The notes under the pieces were generated by a model that saw only the letters and a program-made list of their open reading frames with translations, was not told the origin of the DNA and ran no database searches. A DNA stretch of 11,892 nucleotides from Bacillota bacterium (GTDB lineage: Bacteria; Bacillota; Clostridia; Oscillospirales; Ruminococcaceae): NCBI GenBank assembly GCA_023395695.1, contig JAEWYJ010000003.1, positions 1 to 11,892 on the forward strand. Reading direction: 5' to 3'. The translations under genes and the position numbers were made by a program. Below, piece after piece: positions 1-6,630 of this stretch (its first letter is position 1; each line of letters starts with the position of its first letter).

Positions 1-48
1 CTTCGCCGCGCCCCCGGGTTAAAATGATGCAGAAAGGAACTATTGCAG

Positions 49-1233
49 ATGGATATTAAGCAATTGGCGGAAAAATACGATGGCTATATTATTGAGCAGC
101 GCCGTTACTTTCATGCGCATCCCGAGCTTTCCTTCGAGGAGGTTGAAACGACCAAAGCCATTGGCGAACGGCTGGCCGACATGGGCATTGCCGTGACGAC
201 CTTCCCTGACTACAACGGCCTTGTCGGCCATATTAAGGGCGGCAAGCCGGGCAAGACCGTCATGCTGCGCGCCGATATTGATGCACTGCCGAGCATTGAA
301 ACCACCGGCCTGCCCTTTAGCTCCCGGAACGAGGGCAAAATGCACGCCTGCGGTCACGACGCACACATCTCCATGCTGCTGGGCGCGGCAAAAATTCTCA
401 ACGAAGTCAAGGATACGCTTTGCGGCGACGTTGAGCTTTTGTTCCAGGCCGCCGAGGAGTCCTGCTATGGCGCAAAATACTATGTTGAGCGCGGTGTGCT
501 GGACAATGTGGACGCCATCTTTGGTATGCACATCTGGGGCACGCTGGAAGCGCCGCTCATGAGTCTGGAGTCGGGCGGGCGCATGGCCTCCTGCGATAAC
601 TTTAAAATTACCGTCGAGGGCACCAGCTCGCACGGCTCGGCCCCGCATCTGGGCAACGACGCCATCGTGGCCGCCGCTTCGGTCATTATGAACCTGCAAA
701 CCTTTGTCAGCCGCGTCAATGACCCGCTCAACACGCTGGTTGTTTCAATCGGCACCGTCAAGGGCGGGCAGCGTTTTAATATTATTGGCAACCATGTCGA
801 GATGGAAGGCACCATCCGCACCTATTCTCGAGAGTTCAGAGCTGCCATTAAGGAAAAGCTGGAGAAAATTATCTGCGGCACCGCCGAGGCGCTTGGCTGC
901 AAGGCCACGCTTGACTACTGGGCCTACCCCGGCCCGATTATCAACGACCACGACGATTTGAACCGCATTGCACAGCAGGCCGCCGTCAAGCTTTACGGCG
1001 AGGAAATTCTGACCACGATGCCCAAGCTGACCGGCTCGGAGGATTTTGCCTACTTTATGGAGAAGGTGCCCGGCTTTTACGGCTTTATTGGCGCCTTAAA
1101 CCACGAAAAGGGCATTGTTTACTCCAACCACAACGATAAATTTACCGTTGACGAGGACGCCCTGCACCGCGGCGCGGCGCTTTACGCCCAATTTGCGGTC
1201 GATTTTCTGGCCGAAAATGCAAATGAAAAGTGA
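49..1233 (+). CDS. M20D-family metallo-amidohydrolase (N-acyl amino acid / peptide hydrolase), first of a tandem pair
   Basis: A 394-residue cytosolic hydrolase of peptidase family M20, subfamily D. Known members cleave amide bonds of N-acyl amino acids, hippurate, indoleacetyl-amino acids or p-aminobenzoyl-glutamate with a two-metal centre. The metal-site residues are visible: HACGHD at 99-104 (Cys101, His103), the Glu136-Glu137 pair in FQAAEES (catalytic base plus ligand), His161 in GMHIWG and His361 in SNHNDKF. The lid/dimerisation domain runs from about 185 to 295 and includes SHGSAPHLGNDAI. GSEDF at 329-333 is also typical. Length is normal for the family. I chose ATG49 because an AAAGGA ribosome binding site at 33-38 lies 10 nt upstream; TTG43 would be only 4 nt away. 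There is no signal peptide. The next gene starts 11 nt after the stop and is a close paralogue. The exact substrate is unknown; amidohydrolase is safe, aminoacylase or carboxypeptidase is a guess. Confidence 0.93.
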   Translation: MDIKQLAEKYDGYIIEQRRYFHAHPELSFEEVETTKAIGERLADMGIAVTTFPDYNGLVGHIKGGKPGKTVMLRADIDALPSIETTGLPFSSRNEGKMHACGHDAHISMLLGAAKILNEVKDTLCGDVELLFQAAEESCYGAKYYVERGVLDNVDAIFGMHIWGTLEAPLMSLESGGRMASCDNFKITVEGTSSHGSAPHLGNDAIVAAASVIMNLQTFVSRVNDPLNTLVVSIGTVKGGQRFNIIGNHVEMEGTIRTYSREFRAAIKEKLEKIICGTAEALGCKATLDYWAYPGPIINDHDDLNRIAQQAAVKLYGEEILTTMPKLTGSEDFAYFMEKVPGFYGFIGALNHEKGIVYSNHNDKFTVDEDALHRGAALYAQFAVDFLAENANEK

Positions 1234-1235
1234 GG
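1230..1235 (+). promoter_or_regulatory. Ribosome binding site overlapping the upstream stop codon
   Basis: GTGAGG (within AAGTGAGG) contains the TGA stop of the first amidohydrolase (1231-1233) and lies 9 nt before ATG1245. It favours ATG1245 over the in-frame GTG1230 as the start of the second gene. It also suggests that ribosomes ending on gene one help start gene two, which would keep the paired proteins at similar levels. The coupling is inference; the overlap is visible. Confidence 0.6.
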
Positions 1236-1244
1236 TTTCTTCTC

Positions 1245-2423
1245 ATGGCTAACATCAAGGAACTGTCCGAAAAGCACGACGGCTACATTATTGAGCAGCG
1301 CCGGCATTTTCACCGGTACCCTGAGCTGTCCTTGCAGGAGGTGAATACCACCGCCGATATCGTTGCGCGCCTTAAGCAAATTGACGGCATAGAGGTGGAA
1401 ACACACGAGGGTTTGACCGGCTGCGTCGGTATTCTCAAAGGTGCGAAGCCCGGCAAAACCGTTATGCTCCGCGCCGATATTGACGCGCTGCCCGTCAACG
1501 AAAAGACCGGACTGGGCTTCGCCTCCGAAATACCGGGCAAAATGCACGCCTGCGGCCACGACTGCCACATTGCCATGCAGCTTGGCGCGGCTAAAATTCT
1601 TTCAGCCCTTAAAAACGAGCTGTGCGGAACGGTCAAATTTTTCTTCCAGCCCGGGGAGGAAGTCGCGCTTGGTGCGCTGCGTTATATCGAAAAAGGGTTG
1701 ATGAAGGATGTGGACGCCGTATTCGGTATGCACATCTGGTCGCAGGTTGAAGCGCCGTGCTTCAATATACAGCACGGTGAGCGCATGGCCTCCTGCGACT
1801 CCTTCACCCTGACTATCAAGGGCAAGGCGGCTCACGGCTCGGCCCCGCACCTGGGCAACGACGCCATTGTAGCCGCCGCAGCGACCATCATGAACCTGCA
1901 AGCTATTTGCAGCCGCGCCAACGACCCGCTTAACGCGCTGGTTGTTTCGGTGGGAACCTTTGACGGCGGGCAGCGCTTTAATATTGTCGCCGACAAGGTC
2001 AGCATGGACGGCACTGTGCGTACCTTTAACCGCGCTTTCCGCAGCACCGTTGAGGAACGCATCCGCAGCATTGCCGAGCAAACGGCGGCCTGCTATGGCT
2101 GCACCGCCCAGCTGCATTACAACTATATGTGCAATGCCGTCATCAACGACAGCGCCGAATTGGTAAATGTTGCGCAAAACGCCGCCACCAAGCTTTTTGG
2201 GGACGATATTCTGGTCGACTTTGAAAAGCTGACCGGTTCGGAAGATTTTTCGTTCCTGATGGACGAGGCCCCCGGCATCTACGGCTTTTTAGGTGCGCGC
2301 AGCGATAAGGTACCCGGCTCCGAGCTTTCAAACCATCATGAGTGCTTTACGGTGGACGAAAACGCCCTGCACCACGGTGCGGCTATCGCGGCGCAGTTCG
2401 CTTATGACGTACTGAATAAATAA
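1245..2423 (+). CDS. M20D-family metallo-amidohydrolase, second of a tandem pair
   Basis: A 392-residue paralogue of the preceding protein. By eye about half or more of the residues are identical, with long shared blocks: DGYIIEQRR, GKTVMLRADIDALP, GKMHACGHD, SAPHLGNDAIVAAA and GGQRFNI. All expected metal-site residues are present: Cys103 and His105 in HACGHD, Glu138-Glu139 in FQPGEEV, His163 in GMHIWS and His364 in LSNHHECF. GSEDF is at 331-335. The metal motifs are thus intact, while the loops after the Glu pair (EVALGALRYIEKG versus ESCYGAKYYVERG) and the segments around 285-300 and 350-360 differ. This is what one expects of duplicates with different substrate preference, or of partner subunits. 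It is cytosolic, has no signal peptide, and sits in an operon with the upstream gene. It is followed 12 nt later by a terminator. Hydrolysis of N-acyl or peptide amide bonds is a family-level inference. Confidence 0.93.
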   Translation: MANIKELSEKHDGYIIEQRRHFHRYPELSLQEVNTTADIVARLKQIDGIEVETHEGLTGCVGILKGAKPGKTVMLRADIDALPVNEKTGLGFASEIPGKMHACGHDCHIAMQLGAAKILSALKNELCGTVKFFFQPGEEVALGALRYIEKGLMKDVDAVFGMHIWSQVEAPCFNIQHGERMASCDSFTLTIKGKAAHGSAPHLGNDAIVAAAATIMNLQAICSRANDPLNALVVSVGTFDGGQRFNIVADKVSMDGTVRTFNRAFRSTVEERIRSIAEQTAACYGCTAQLHYNYMCNAVINDSAELVNVAQNAATKLFGDDILVDFEKLTGSEDFSFLMDEAPGIYGFLGARSDKVPGSELSNHHECFTVDENALHHGAAIAAQFAYDVLNK

Positions 2424-2435
2424 CTGTTGTTTCAC

Positions 2436-2482
2436 GGGCCGTGGCGACTTTTTGTCGTCACGGCCCATTGGCTTTTTCTTTT
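2436..2482 (+). terminator. Intrinsic terminator of the amidohydrolase operon
   Basis: Stem arms at 2436-2448 (GGGCCGTGGCGAC) and 2454-2466 (GTCGTCACGGCCC) pair over 13 bp with a single G-U wobble around a TTTTT loop. A T-rich tract (attggctttttctttt) follows up to 2482. It begins 12 nt after the TAA of the second amidohydrolase. There is no T-run on the opposite strand beyond the stem, so it acts mainly on the plus strand. Confidence 0.85.
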
Positions 2483-2544
2483 AGCAAAAGCGCGATTCAC
2501 AGGTGGAAACACCGCATGGCCCAGTAGCTTTGGCACAGGCCATA

Positions 2545-2587
2545 TTAAAAATGCTCGGAATACATCTTGTATTCCGAGCATTTTTAA
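2545..2587. terminator. Perfect A/T-flanked hairpin, probable bidirectional terminator between convergent genes
   Basis: The 19-nt arms at 2545-2563 and 2569-2587 are perfect reverse complements around the loop ATCTT. The outer part is AAAAA on the left and TTTTT on the right, so either strand yields a GC-containing stem ending in a U-run. It lies between the plus-strand amidohydrolase operon and the minus-strand RpiR gene. It therefore serves as the terminator for the regulator and a backup for the operon. Confidence 0.85.
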
Positions 2588-2697
2588 ACCCGTGCGGTAG
2601 TATAAAGCGCAGCTGTTCAACGGGTCGTTCAAAGCTATGAATAACGCTTCTGAAACGAATTTTCGTCCCCGAAGCCATCCACGGCGTTGACGGGCCA

Positions 2698-3579
2698 TTA
2701 CAGCTCGCCGTAAATTTCGCATTCCCGCCAGAAATTTTCGCGGTTTTCAAGAATCCGCTTTGCATCAATGCGGTTCATGGAGCCAACCGCGTTGAGCAGC
2801 GCGGTAATCAGGCAGGCTTCCGGCACAATGTTGTCGGAATAGGAAAGTATCTGCGTATTTGTCAGCAGCGGCACCGTGGCATATTGCACAATCGGCGACG
2901 TGGCCGTATCGGTGATGCAAATAGTACAAGCCTTGTGATTGTGGGCATAGCGCAGCGCCTGAATGGTCGATTTAAGGTAATGCGGCAGGCTGATAGCCAG
3001 CACAACGTCGTGCGGCGTCAGCGCGGAGAGCTTGTCAAACTCGTGGCTCTCGCCGTTGATGATATACACGCCGTCCCTGATCCAGCCAAGGTTCAGCCCG
3101 AGAAAATGGATCATGCCGTATGAGCTGCGCGAGCCTATAAGAAACACGCGCGCCGATTTAGCCAAAAGCTCGGCCGCATCGCGAAAGGCCGCCGCGTCAA
3201 TGGTGTGGCGCAGCTTTTGAATACCCTCGATATTTTTTTGTACCACGGTGTCAAAAATCTCGTTCTCGCTCTCCAAAACATCCACTGTATCGGTCAGGCG
3301 CTGGGTCAGCGAGATACGCTGCTTGAGCATCTCCTGCAGCTCGTGCTGAAGCTGCGCATAGCCCGAATAGCCCAGCGTCGTCGCAAAACGAATAACGCTC
3401 GACTCGCTGACGCCACTTTTTTGCGCCACCTTGAAGGAGCTGAGAAAAATAGCCTTATCATAATTCTCCAGCACATAATCCGCCACCTTGCGGTGTGTTT
3501 TGCTCAAATTAGGCAATTGCGCATTAATGCGCTCAAGCGGGTTGAGCGACACGACAAGGTTGTTGTCAACAGTCCCCAT
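2698..3579 (-). CDS. MurR/RpiR-family transcriptional regulator (HTH + SIS domain)
   Basis: A 293-residue cytosolic DNA-binding regulator. The N-terminal RpiR-type helix-turn-helix domain spans about residues 15-90: LPNLSKTHRKVADYVLEN, then VAQKSGVSESSVIRFATTLGYSGYAQLQ, which is the standard recognition-helix pattern. A C-terminal SIS (sugar isomerase-like) sensor domain spans about 133-265 (ARVFLIGSRSSYGM, DVVLAISLPHYLKST, CTICITD). Such proteins bind phosphosugars or other phosphorylated or small metabolites and control adjacent catabolic genes. Length is normal. The start ATG (3577-3579) has AAAGGGG 13 nt upstream, a long spacing. An in-frame TAA lies just before, so no longer version is possible. 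It is divergent from the M29 peptidase gene, its likely target, and its promoter overlaps a palindrome that could mediate autoregulation. The ligand cannot be named; in this context it need not be a sugar. Confidence 0.92.
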   Translation of the reverse strand: MGTVDNNLVVSLNPLERINAQLPNLSKTHRKVADYVLENYDKAIFLSSFKVAQKSGVSESSVIRFATTLGYSGYAQLQHELQEMLKQRISLTQRLTDTVDVLESENEIFDTVVQKNIEGIQKLRHTIDAAAFRDAAELLAKSARVFLIGSRSSYGMIHFLGLNLGWIRDGVYIINGESHEFDKLSALTPHDVVLAISLPHYLKSTIQALRYAHNHKACTICITDTATSPIVQYATVPLLTNTQILSYSDNIVPEACLITALLNAVGSMNRIDAKRILENRENFWRECEIYGEL

Positions 3580-3653
3580 ATCAAACCGGAATCCCCTTTA
3601 TTGTGATATATGCGGCGCGTCAGACCAACCGAACGCACATGCAGCTATTTTTT

Positions 3654-3682
3654 ATTATAACGTTACCGGTAATATTATGCAA
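3654..3682 (-). promoter_or_regulatory. Predicted sigma-A promoter for the RpiR gene
   Basis: On the minus strand, TTGCAT (3677-3682) is followed after 17 bp by a perfect TATAAT (3654-3659). The predicted transcription start is near 3647, giving a leader of about 65 nt. The -35 matches consensus only in TTG; the -10 and the spacing are ideal. Confidence 0.6.
3657..3678. promoter_or_regulatory. Palindrome over the RpiR promoter, candidate operator
   Basis: The core TTACCGGTAA (3663-3672) is a perfect palindrome. The flanks ATAA (3657-3660) and TTAT (3675-3678) continue the symmetry after two mismatched bases on each side. It occupies the spacer between the -10 and -35 of the regulator's promoter, where a bound repressor would block transcription. 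That RpiR binds here is inference. Confidence 0.45.
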
Positions 3683-3697
3683 TCCCTAAAAAAACGT

Positions 3698-3734
3698 ATT
3701 TTGAATGATTAACTTCAAATATAATATTCAAAAT
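3698..3734. promoter_or_regulatory. TTTGAA/TTCAAA repeats, candidate regulator sites
   Basis: ATTTTGAAT (3698-3706) and ATTCAAAAT (3726-3734) are exact 9-bp inverted arms. A further TTCAAA at 3714-3719 pairs with TTTGAA at 3700-3705 (spacer 8) and repeats 14 bp later at 3728. The cluster lies between the two divergent promoters, about 55-90 bp upstream of the peptidase -35. It could be an operator for the divergent regulator, though A/T-rich DNA gives such matches easily. Confidence 0.4.
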
Positions 3735-3787
3735 GCACATACAACCAAATTATTTATAGATATATATTACAAATATCAACAAATATA

Positions 3788-3816
3788 TTGACGCATACGC
3801 TTTTTATAGTTAACAT
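3788..3816 (+). promoter_or_regulatory. Predicted sigma-A promoter for the M29 peptidase gene
   Basis: TTGACG (3788-3793) and TAACAT (3811-3816) are separated by exactly 17 bp. The -35 matches consensus at 5 of 6 bases and the -10 at 4 of 6. A/T-rich DNA just upstream, including ACAAATAT repeated 10 bp apart (3769-3776, 3779-3786), resembles an UP element. Transcription would start near 3823, giving a leader of about 100 nt. Confidence 0.65.
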
Positions 3817-3925
3817 AGGAAATAACAGGTCGGACTGCACCGCCGACGGCCGCGGTCGTGCGCGATGATCGAAACCCCAAAACACACCCTTTGGCAGCAT
3901 CACAATTTTCAGGAGGTTTTGCGTC

Positions 3926-4927
3926 ATGAGTAATAACCGCATTATTGAGTGCATTGAAAGAGCCGATTATCTTGTCAGCAACCTTTTGGGCGTCAAGCCC
4001 GGCGAAGAGGTGCTTATCGCCATCGACCCCCAGACCGACATGCGCATGGCCAACGCCTGCGCCGCCGCCGCACTGCGCTGCGGCGCCGAATACAACATTA
4101 GCATGATGCCGATACGCGGCAAGGATAAAGCCCTTACCTTCCCCAAAACACTGGAGTTGGCTATGGAGGCCTGCGACGTGTTCATTGGCATGACAACCGC
4201 CTCGGGCGCGGCCATCTACAACAACCGCCTCAAGGAGCTGATAAACGAAAAGCGCCTGCGCGAGGCTTCGGTTGTGCTGCGCACTGTCGACAACTTCACC
4301 CGCGGCGGCGCACTGGCCGACTATGAGAAGGTCTATGCCGACGGCGTCCGCCTGCAGGCCATCTGGCGCGGCAAAAAGCATGCGCACATCACCACCCCCG
4401 CCGGAACCGATCTGCACATGGAAATGAACCCGATGGAGCCGATTATCGAGTGCGGCATCGCCCGCAACCCCGGCGACGCAATGGCGTTTTCAGACGGTGA
4501 GGTATCGCTGGGGCCGGTTATTGGCAGCACCCACGGCAAGCTGGTCATCGACGGGCCAATCTGCTATTACGGCAAGCCCTCTGTTCCGGTCGAGCTGCGC
4601 ATTGAAGAAGGCCGCATTGTCGAGGTAGTCGGCGGAGACCCCAACATCTGCAAGGAAATCCGCCGCCAGATTGCTGAGATTAAGGACAGCGACAACATCG
4701 CCGAAATCGGCATCGGCTTAAACCCCACCTGTCTTTTCAACGGCGACTTTGAGGAGGAAAAGAAGGCCATGGGTACCTGCCACATCGCAATGGGCAACGG
4801 CTATTATTACGGGCAGCCCGCCCGCTCGTCGGTACATATTGACATGGTTCAGTACGACCCCACCATCACTTTTGACGGAGAGCTGATTGTCAAGGACGGC
4901 AAGGTCGTCTGCCTGGGCTATAAATAG
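3926..4927 (+). CDS. M29-type metalloaminopeptidase (leucyl aminopeptidase / aminopeptidase T-like)
   Basis: A 333-residue cytosolic protein of the M29 (thermophilic aminopeptidase) superfamily, which removes N-terminal residues from peptides using two divalent metals. The five metal ligands expected from the family can be assigned: Glu192 (SDGEVSLGP), Glu260 (IAEIGIGLNP), His286 (GTCHIAMGNG), and His304 and Asp306 (SSVHIDMV). It is shorter than classical AmpS/AmpT (about 400 residues) and belongs with the short clostridial members. The related ring-opening dioxygenase NicX shares this fold, so a non-peptidase role cannot be excluded. The start ATG3926 follows a perfect AGGAGG (3911-3916) by 9 nt. 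It appears to be transcribed alone from the 3788-3816 promoter and is divergent from the RpiR regulator, its probable controller. Together with the two M20D hydrolases it points to breakdown of peptides or conjugated amino acids. Confidence 0.85.
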   Translation: MSNNRIIECIERADYLVSNLLGVKPGEEVLIAIDPQTDMRMANACAAAALRCGAEYNISMMPIRGKDKALTFPKTLELAMEACDVFIGMTTASGAAIYNNRLKELINEKRLREASVVLRTVDNFTRGGALADYEKVYADGVRLQAIWRGKKHAHITTPAGTDLHMEMNPMEPIIECGIARNPGDAMAFSDGEVSLGPVIGSTHGKLVIDGPICYYGKPSVPVELRIEEGRIVEVVGGDPNICKEIRRQIAEIKDSDNIAEIGIGLNPTCLFNGDFEEEKKAMGTCHIAMGNGYYYGQPARSSVHIDMVQYDPTITFDGELIVKDGKVVCLGYK

Positions 4928-4962
4928 ACGCTGATTAAAAACGCGCAAACAATAAAAAGGCT

Positions 4963-5005
4963 GTTTTGCCTTTGGCCGGCCGGGCAATGCCGCCAAGGGC
5001 AAAAC
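4963..5005. terminator. 14-bp hairpin after the peptidase gene; U-run only on the minus strand
   Basis: GTTTTGCCTTTGGC (4963-4976) pairs with GCCAAGGGCAAAAC (4992-5005), all 14 positions with one G-U wobble, around a 15-nt loop. On the plus strand no T-run follows. Read on the minus strand the stem is followed by AGCCTTTTTATT (4951-4962), a canonical terminator tail. It may still mark the 3' end of the peptidase transcript, 36 nt past the stop. Confidence 0.55.
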
Positions 5006-5142
5006 GCACCGCCGAATGAATGTATCCCGAAGCGGTATTTGGCATAACCGCCGCGCCCGGCCGACGGGTTTTGTCTCGCCGCATTGGCCCGCCAACCGGT
5101 CATTTGCACTGCGACACCCGACCCGCCGGGCCGGAAATTCCC

Positions 5143-5200
5143 GTCCGCCCCGTTTGCGGCAGGCCTTGAAAACAGGCTTATACGCCGCAGCCGGGCGGAC
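5143..5200 (+). ncRNA. Nested three-stem structure, candidate structured RNA element
   Basis: Three sets of complementary arms nest in 58 nt: GTCCGCCC (5143-5150) with GGGCGGAC (5193-5200); TGCGGC (5155-5160) with GCCGCA (5184-5189); GCCT (5163-5166) with AGGC (5174-5177), closing a 7-nt loop. CCGG on each side (5131-5134, 5203-5206) can add an outer helix. It matches no RNA family I recognise. Strand and transcription are inferred from the flanking plus-strand genes. GC-rich DNA can form such arms by chance. Confidence 0.3.
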
Positions 5201-5291
5201 TGCCGGAAAAGGATGAGAAGCTAGTACTGTTCCGGATTAAACACAGCGACAGCTTTAGGGCTATTTTTTGTTGTTGGTTGTCTTCTCCTTT

Positions 5292-5316
5292 GGCGGGCAT
5301 CAACCCGCCGGTTTTT
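5292..5316 (+). terminator. Probable intrinsic terminator upstream of the TAXI promoter
   Basis: GGCGGG (5292-5297), loop CATCAA, then CCCGCC (5304-5309), followed by GG and TTTTT (5312-5316). Two T-G wobbles (5291 with 5310, 5290 with 5311) could lengthen the 6-bp GC stem. It would end read-through from the peptidase gene, or an RNA made in the spacer, before the TAXI promoter. Confidence 0.5.
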
Positions 5317-5354
5317 GGTACCCCGTCCGACAAAAAATATGTTGCAAATGCTGG

Positions 5355-5382
5355 TTGCTGATTTAGTCCTGAGCGGTATAAA
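5355..5382 (+). promoter_or_regulatory. Possible promoter for the TAXI receptor gene
   Basis: TTGCTG (5355-5360), 16 bp, then TATAAA (5377-5382). The -10 matches 5 of 6 consensus bases and the -35 is weak. Its place after the 5292-5316 terminator and about 30 bp before the start codon is sensible. Confidence 0.4.
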
Positions 5383-5411
5383 ACCTACGTGACAAGTTAA
5401 GGAGGCAATTT

Positions 5412-6458
5412 ATGAAGAACAGACTGACACTCGCTATTGCAACGATACTCGCGCTTGCTCTTGTATTGACCGGTTGTGGCAGCAGCTCTTCCCCCGCATC
5501 GGCCGCCGCGCCCGCAGGCTCAACGGCCGCACCCTCCGCCGCTTCCGCCAAGCCAGCAGACCCCGCCAAATACACCATGGTCACCGGCTCTACCGGCGGC
5601 ACCTATTATGCGCTGGGCGGCGCCATGGCCAACACCTGGAACGCGCACCTGTCCAATATTCAGATCAGCTGCGTCTCATCCGGCGCATCGGTTGAGAACA
5701 TGAACCTGATTCAGACGGGCGAAGCCGACCTTGGCATTTCGATGAACAACGTCGCCGACGCCGCCTGGAACGGCAATGAGCCGTTTAAGTCCAAGTATGA
5801 CAACGTGCTCTCCATCGGCGTTGTCTACCACGAGGTTTATCAGCTGATCGCAGCCTCCTCCACCGGCGCCAAGACCATTGCCGACCTCAAGGGCAAGCGC
5901 ATTGCCATCGGCCCGGTGGGCAGCGGCACCGCCGGCACCTCTGAGATGGTGTTCCGCCTCGCCGGCTTGGACACCGCCAAGGATATTACCGCCGAACGCG
6001 ACGGCTTTGGCGATGCAGCCGCTAAAATGCAGGACGGCCATCTGGACGCCAGCGCCGCCGTACTCAGCGTACCGGCTGCTTCCATTATTGAGATGACCAC
6101 CAGCATCGACCTCAACTACATCGACATCCCGGACGAGATTCTCGAAAAGATTCAGGCCGAAGCGCCGTTCTACACCCGGCTTGTCATTCCCGCAGGCACC
6201 TACAGCAACACCGAGGATTTTAATACCATCACCTGTCAGGCGGCGCTTTACTGTCGCAAGGATATGTCGGAGGACGAGGTTTACGAAATAACCAAGGCCT
6301 TCTATGAAAACGCCGACGAAATCGCCTCGGCTCACACCGCGGGACGCGACATTAGCCTTGAGGGCGCGCTCGACGGCATTACCACGCCGCTGCACCCCGG
6401 CGCCGCAAAATATTTTAAGGAAAAGGGTCTGTCCATTGACGCTTCTCTCATCATTTAA
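5412..6458 (+). CDS. TAXI-family TRAP transporter solute receptor (lipoprotein)
   Basis: A 348-residue extracytoplasmic substrate-binding protein of the TAXI (TRAP-associated extracytoplasmic immunogenic) family, the ligand receptor of a sodium- or proton-driven TRAP importer. The N-terminus is a lipoprotein signal: positive start (MKNR), hydrophobic stretch and lipobox LTGC with the lipidated Cys22. A low-complexity Ser/Ala/Pro linker follows (23-50), a typical tether to the membrane. The binding domain opens with the TAXI signature YTMVTGSTGGTYYALGGAMA (54-73). Other typical segments are the GEADLGISMNNVADAA region (103-118), KTIADLKGKRIAIGPVGSGT (154-173) and TTPLHPGAAKYFKE (324-337). Length is normal. 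TAAGGAGG (5398-5405) lies 6 nt before ATG5412. The cognate fused permease is the next gene, but 445 bp away. Characterised TAXI receptors bind acidic amino acids or organic acids; the ligand here is unknown. Confidence 0.93.
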   Translation: MKNRLTLAIATILALALVLTGCGSSSSPASAAAPAGSTAAPSAASAKPADPAKYTMVTGSTGGTYYALGGAMANTWNAHLSNIQISCVSSGASVENMNLIQTGEADLGISMNNVADAAWNGNEPFKSKYDNVLSIGVVYHEVYQLIAASSTGAKTIADLKGKRIAIGPVGSGTAGTSEMVFRLAGLDTAKDITAERDGFGDAAAKMQDGHLDASAAVLSVPAASIIEMTTSIDLNYIDIPDEILEKIQAEAPFYTRLVIPAGTYSNTEDFNTITCQAALYCRKDMSEDEVYEITKAFYENADEIASAHTAGRDISLEGALDGITTPLHPGAAKYFKEKGLSIDASLII

Positions 6459-6548
6459 CCGTTTTTAGACGTAACCCCGTACCTGTACGACCGATGTAAA
6501 AAGCGGTGCTGAAAGCGCATATTTTGCGCCGCAGGGCACTGAATGCAG

Positions 6549-6630
6549 GCGGGCCGACGTCCGGACAAAGCAACAACGCAACGGTACAAAAAACTGTTCG
6601 TCAAGGCAGTATGCTTTAAGGGCGGCCCGC
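6549..6630 (+). repeat. Nested inverted arms in the receptor-permease gap
   Basis: GCGGGCCG (6549-6556) complements CGGCCCGC (6623-6630). Inside, AAAGC (6567-6571) complements GCTTT (6613-6617), and AACGGT (6580-6585) pairs with ACTGTT (6593-6598, one G-U) around a 7-nt loop. An RNA could fold into a long interrupted hairpin. Eight-base arms at this distance are expected by chance about once per few hundred bases, so support is limited. Confidence 0.25.

Larger units (their letters stand above)
3580..3925. other. Divergent AT-rich regulatory region between RpiR gene and M29 peptidase gene
   Basis: This 346-bp spacer has no coding potential. Its middle (about 3640-3820) is markedly AT-rich compared with the surrounding genes. 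It holds a promoter facing each way, two inverted repeats and a roughly 100-nt 5' leader before the peptidase gene. Within the leader, 3831-3866 is abruptly GC-rich and can fold into a short imperfect hairpin. I recognise no riboswitch or T-box in it. Confidence 0.7.
4928..5411. other. 484-bp non-coding spacer with several hairpins
   Basis: I see no credible gene: short open frames here lack ribosome binding sites and family-like sequence. In order it holds an imperfect 14-bp hairpin (4963-5005), a nested multi-stem structure (5143-5200), a T-run (5265-5270), a GC hairpin followed by TTTTT (5292-5316) and a promoter-like element for the TAXI gene (5355-5382). Confidence 0.6.

Noticed and set aside
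40..699. Long minus-strand frame opposite the first amidohydrolase (and similar ones opposite the permease, receptor and second hydrolase)
   Set aside because: Mirror frames created by GC-rich codon bias; the plus-strand proteins have complete family motifs.
2432..2768. Minus-strand open frames of about 95 codons between the amidohydrolase operon and the RpiR gene
   Set aside because: They span both strong terminator hairpins and overlap the end of the regulator gene in another frame.
3817..3925. Riboswitch or T-box in the peptidase leader
   Set aside because: No conserved T-box sequence, no terminator/antiterminator pair, and only a weak imperfect hairpin in the GC-rich patch.
5016..5216. 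66-codon open frame after the peptidase gene
   Set aside because: No ribosome binding site, arginine- and proline-rich composition typical of GC-rich non-coding DNA, and it runs through the nested hairpin.
6549..6630. Reading the nested arms in the receptor-permease gap as a definite structured RNA
   Set aside because: An 8-bp pair within about 100 nt is expected by chance in a spacer of this size and base composition, so I list it only as a low-confidence repeat.
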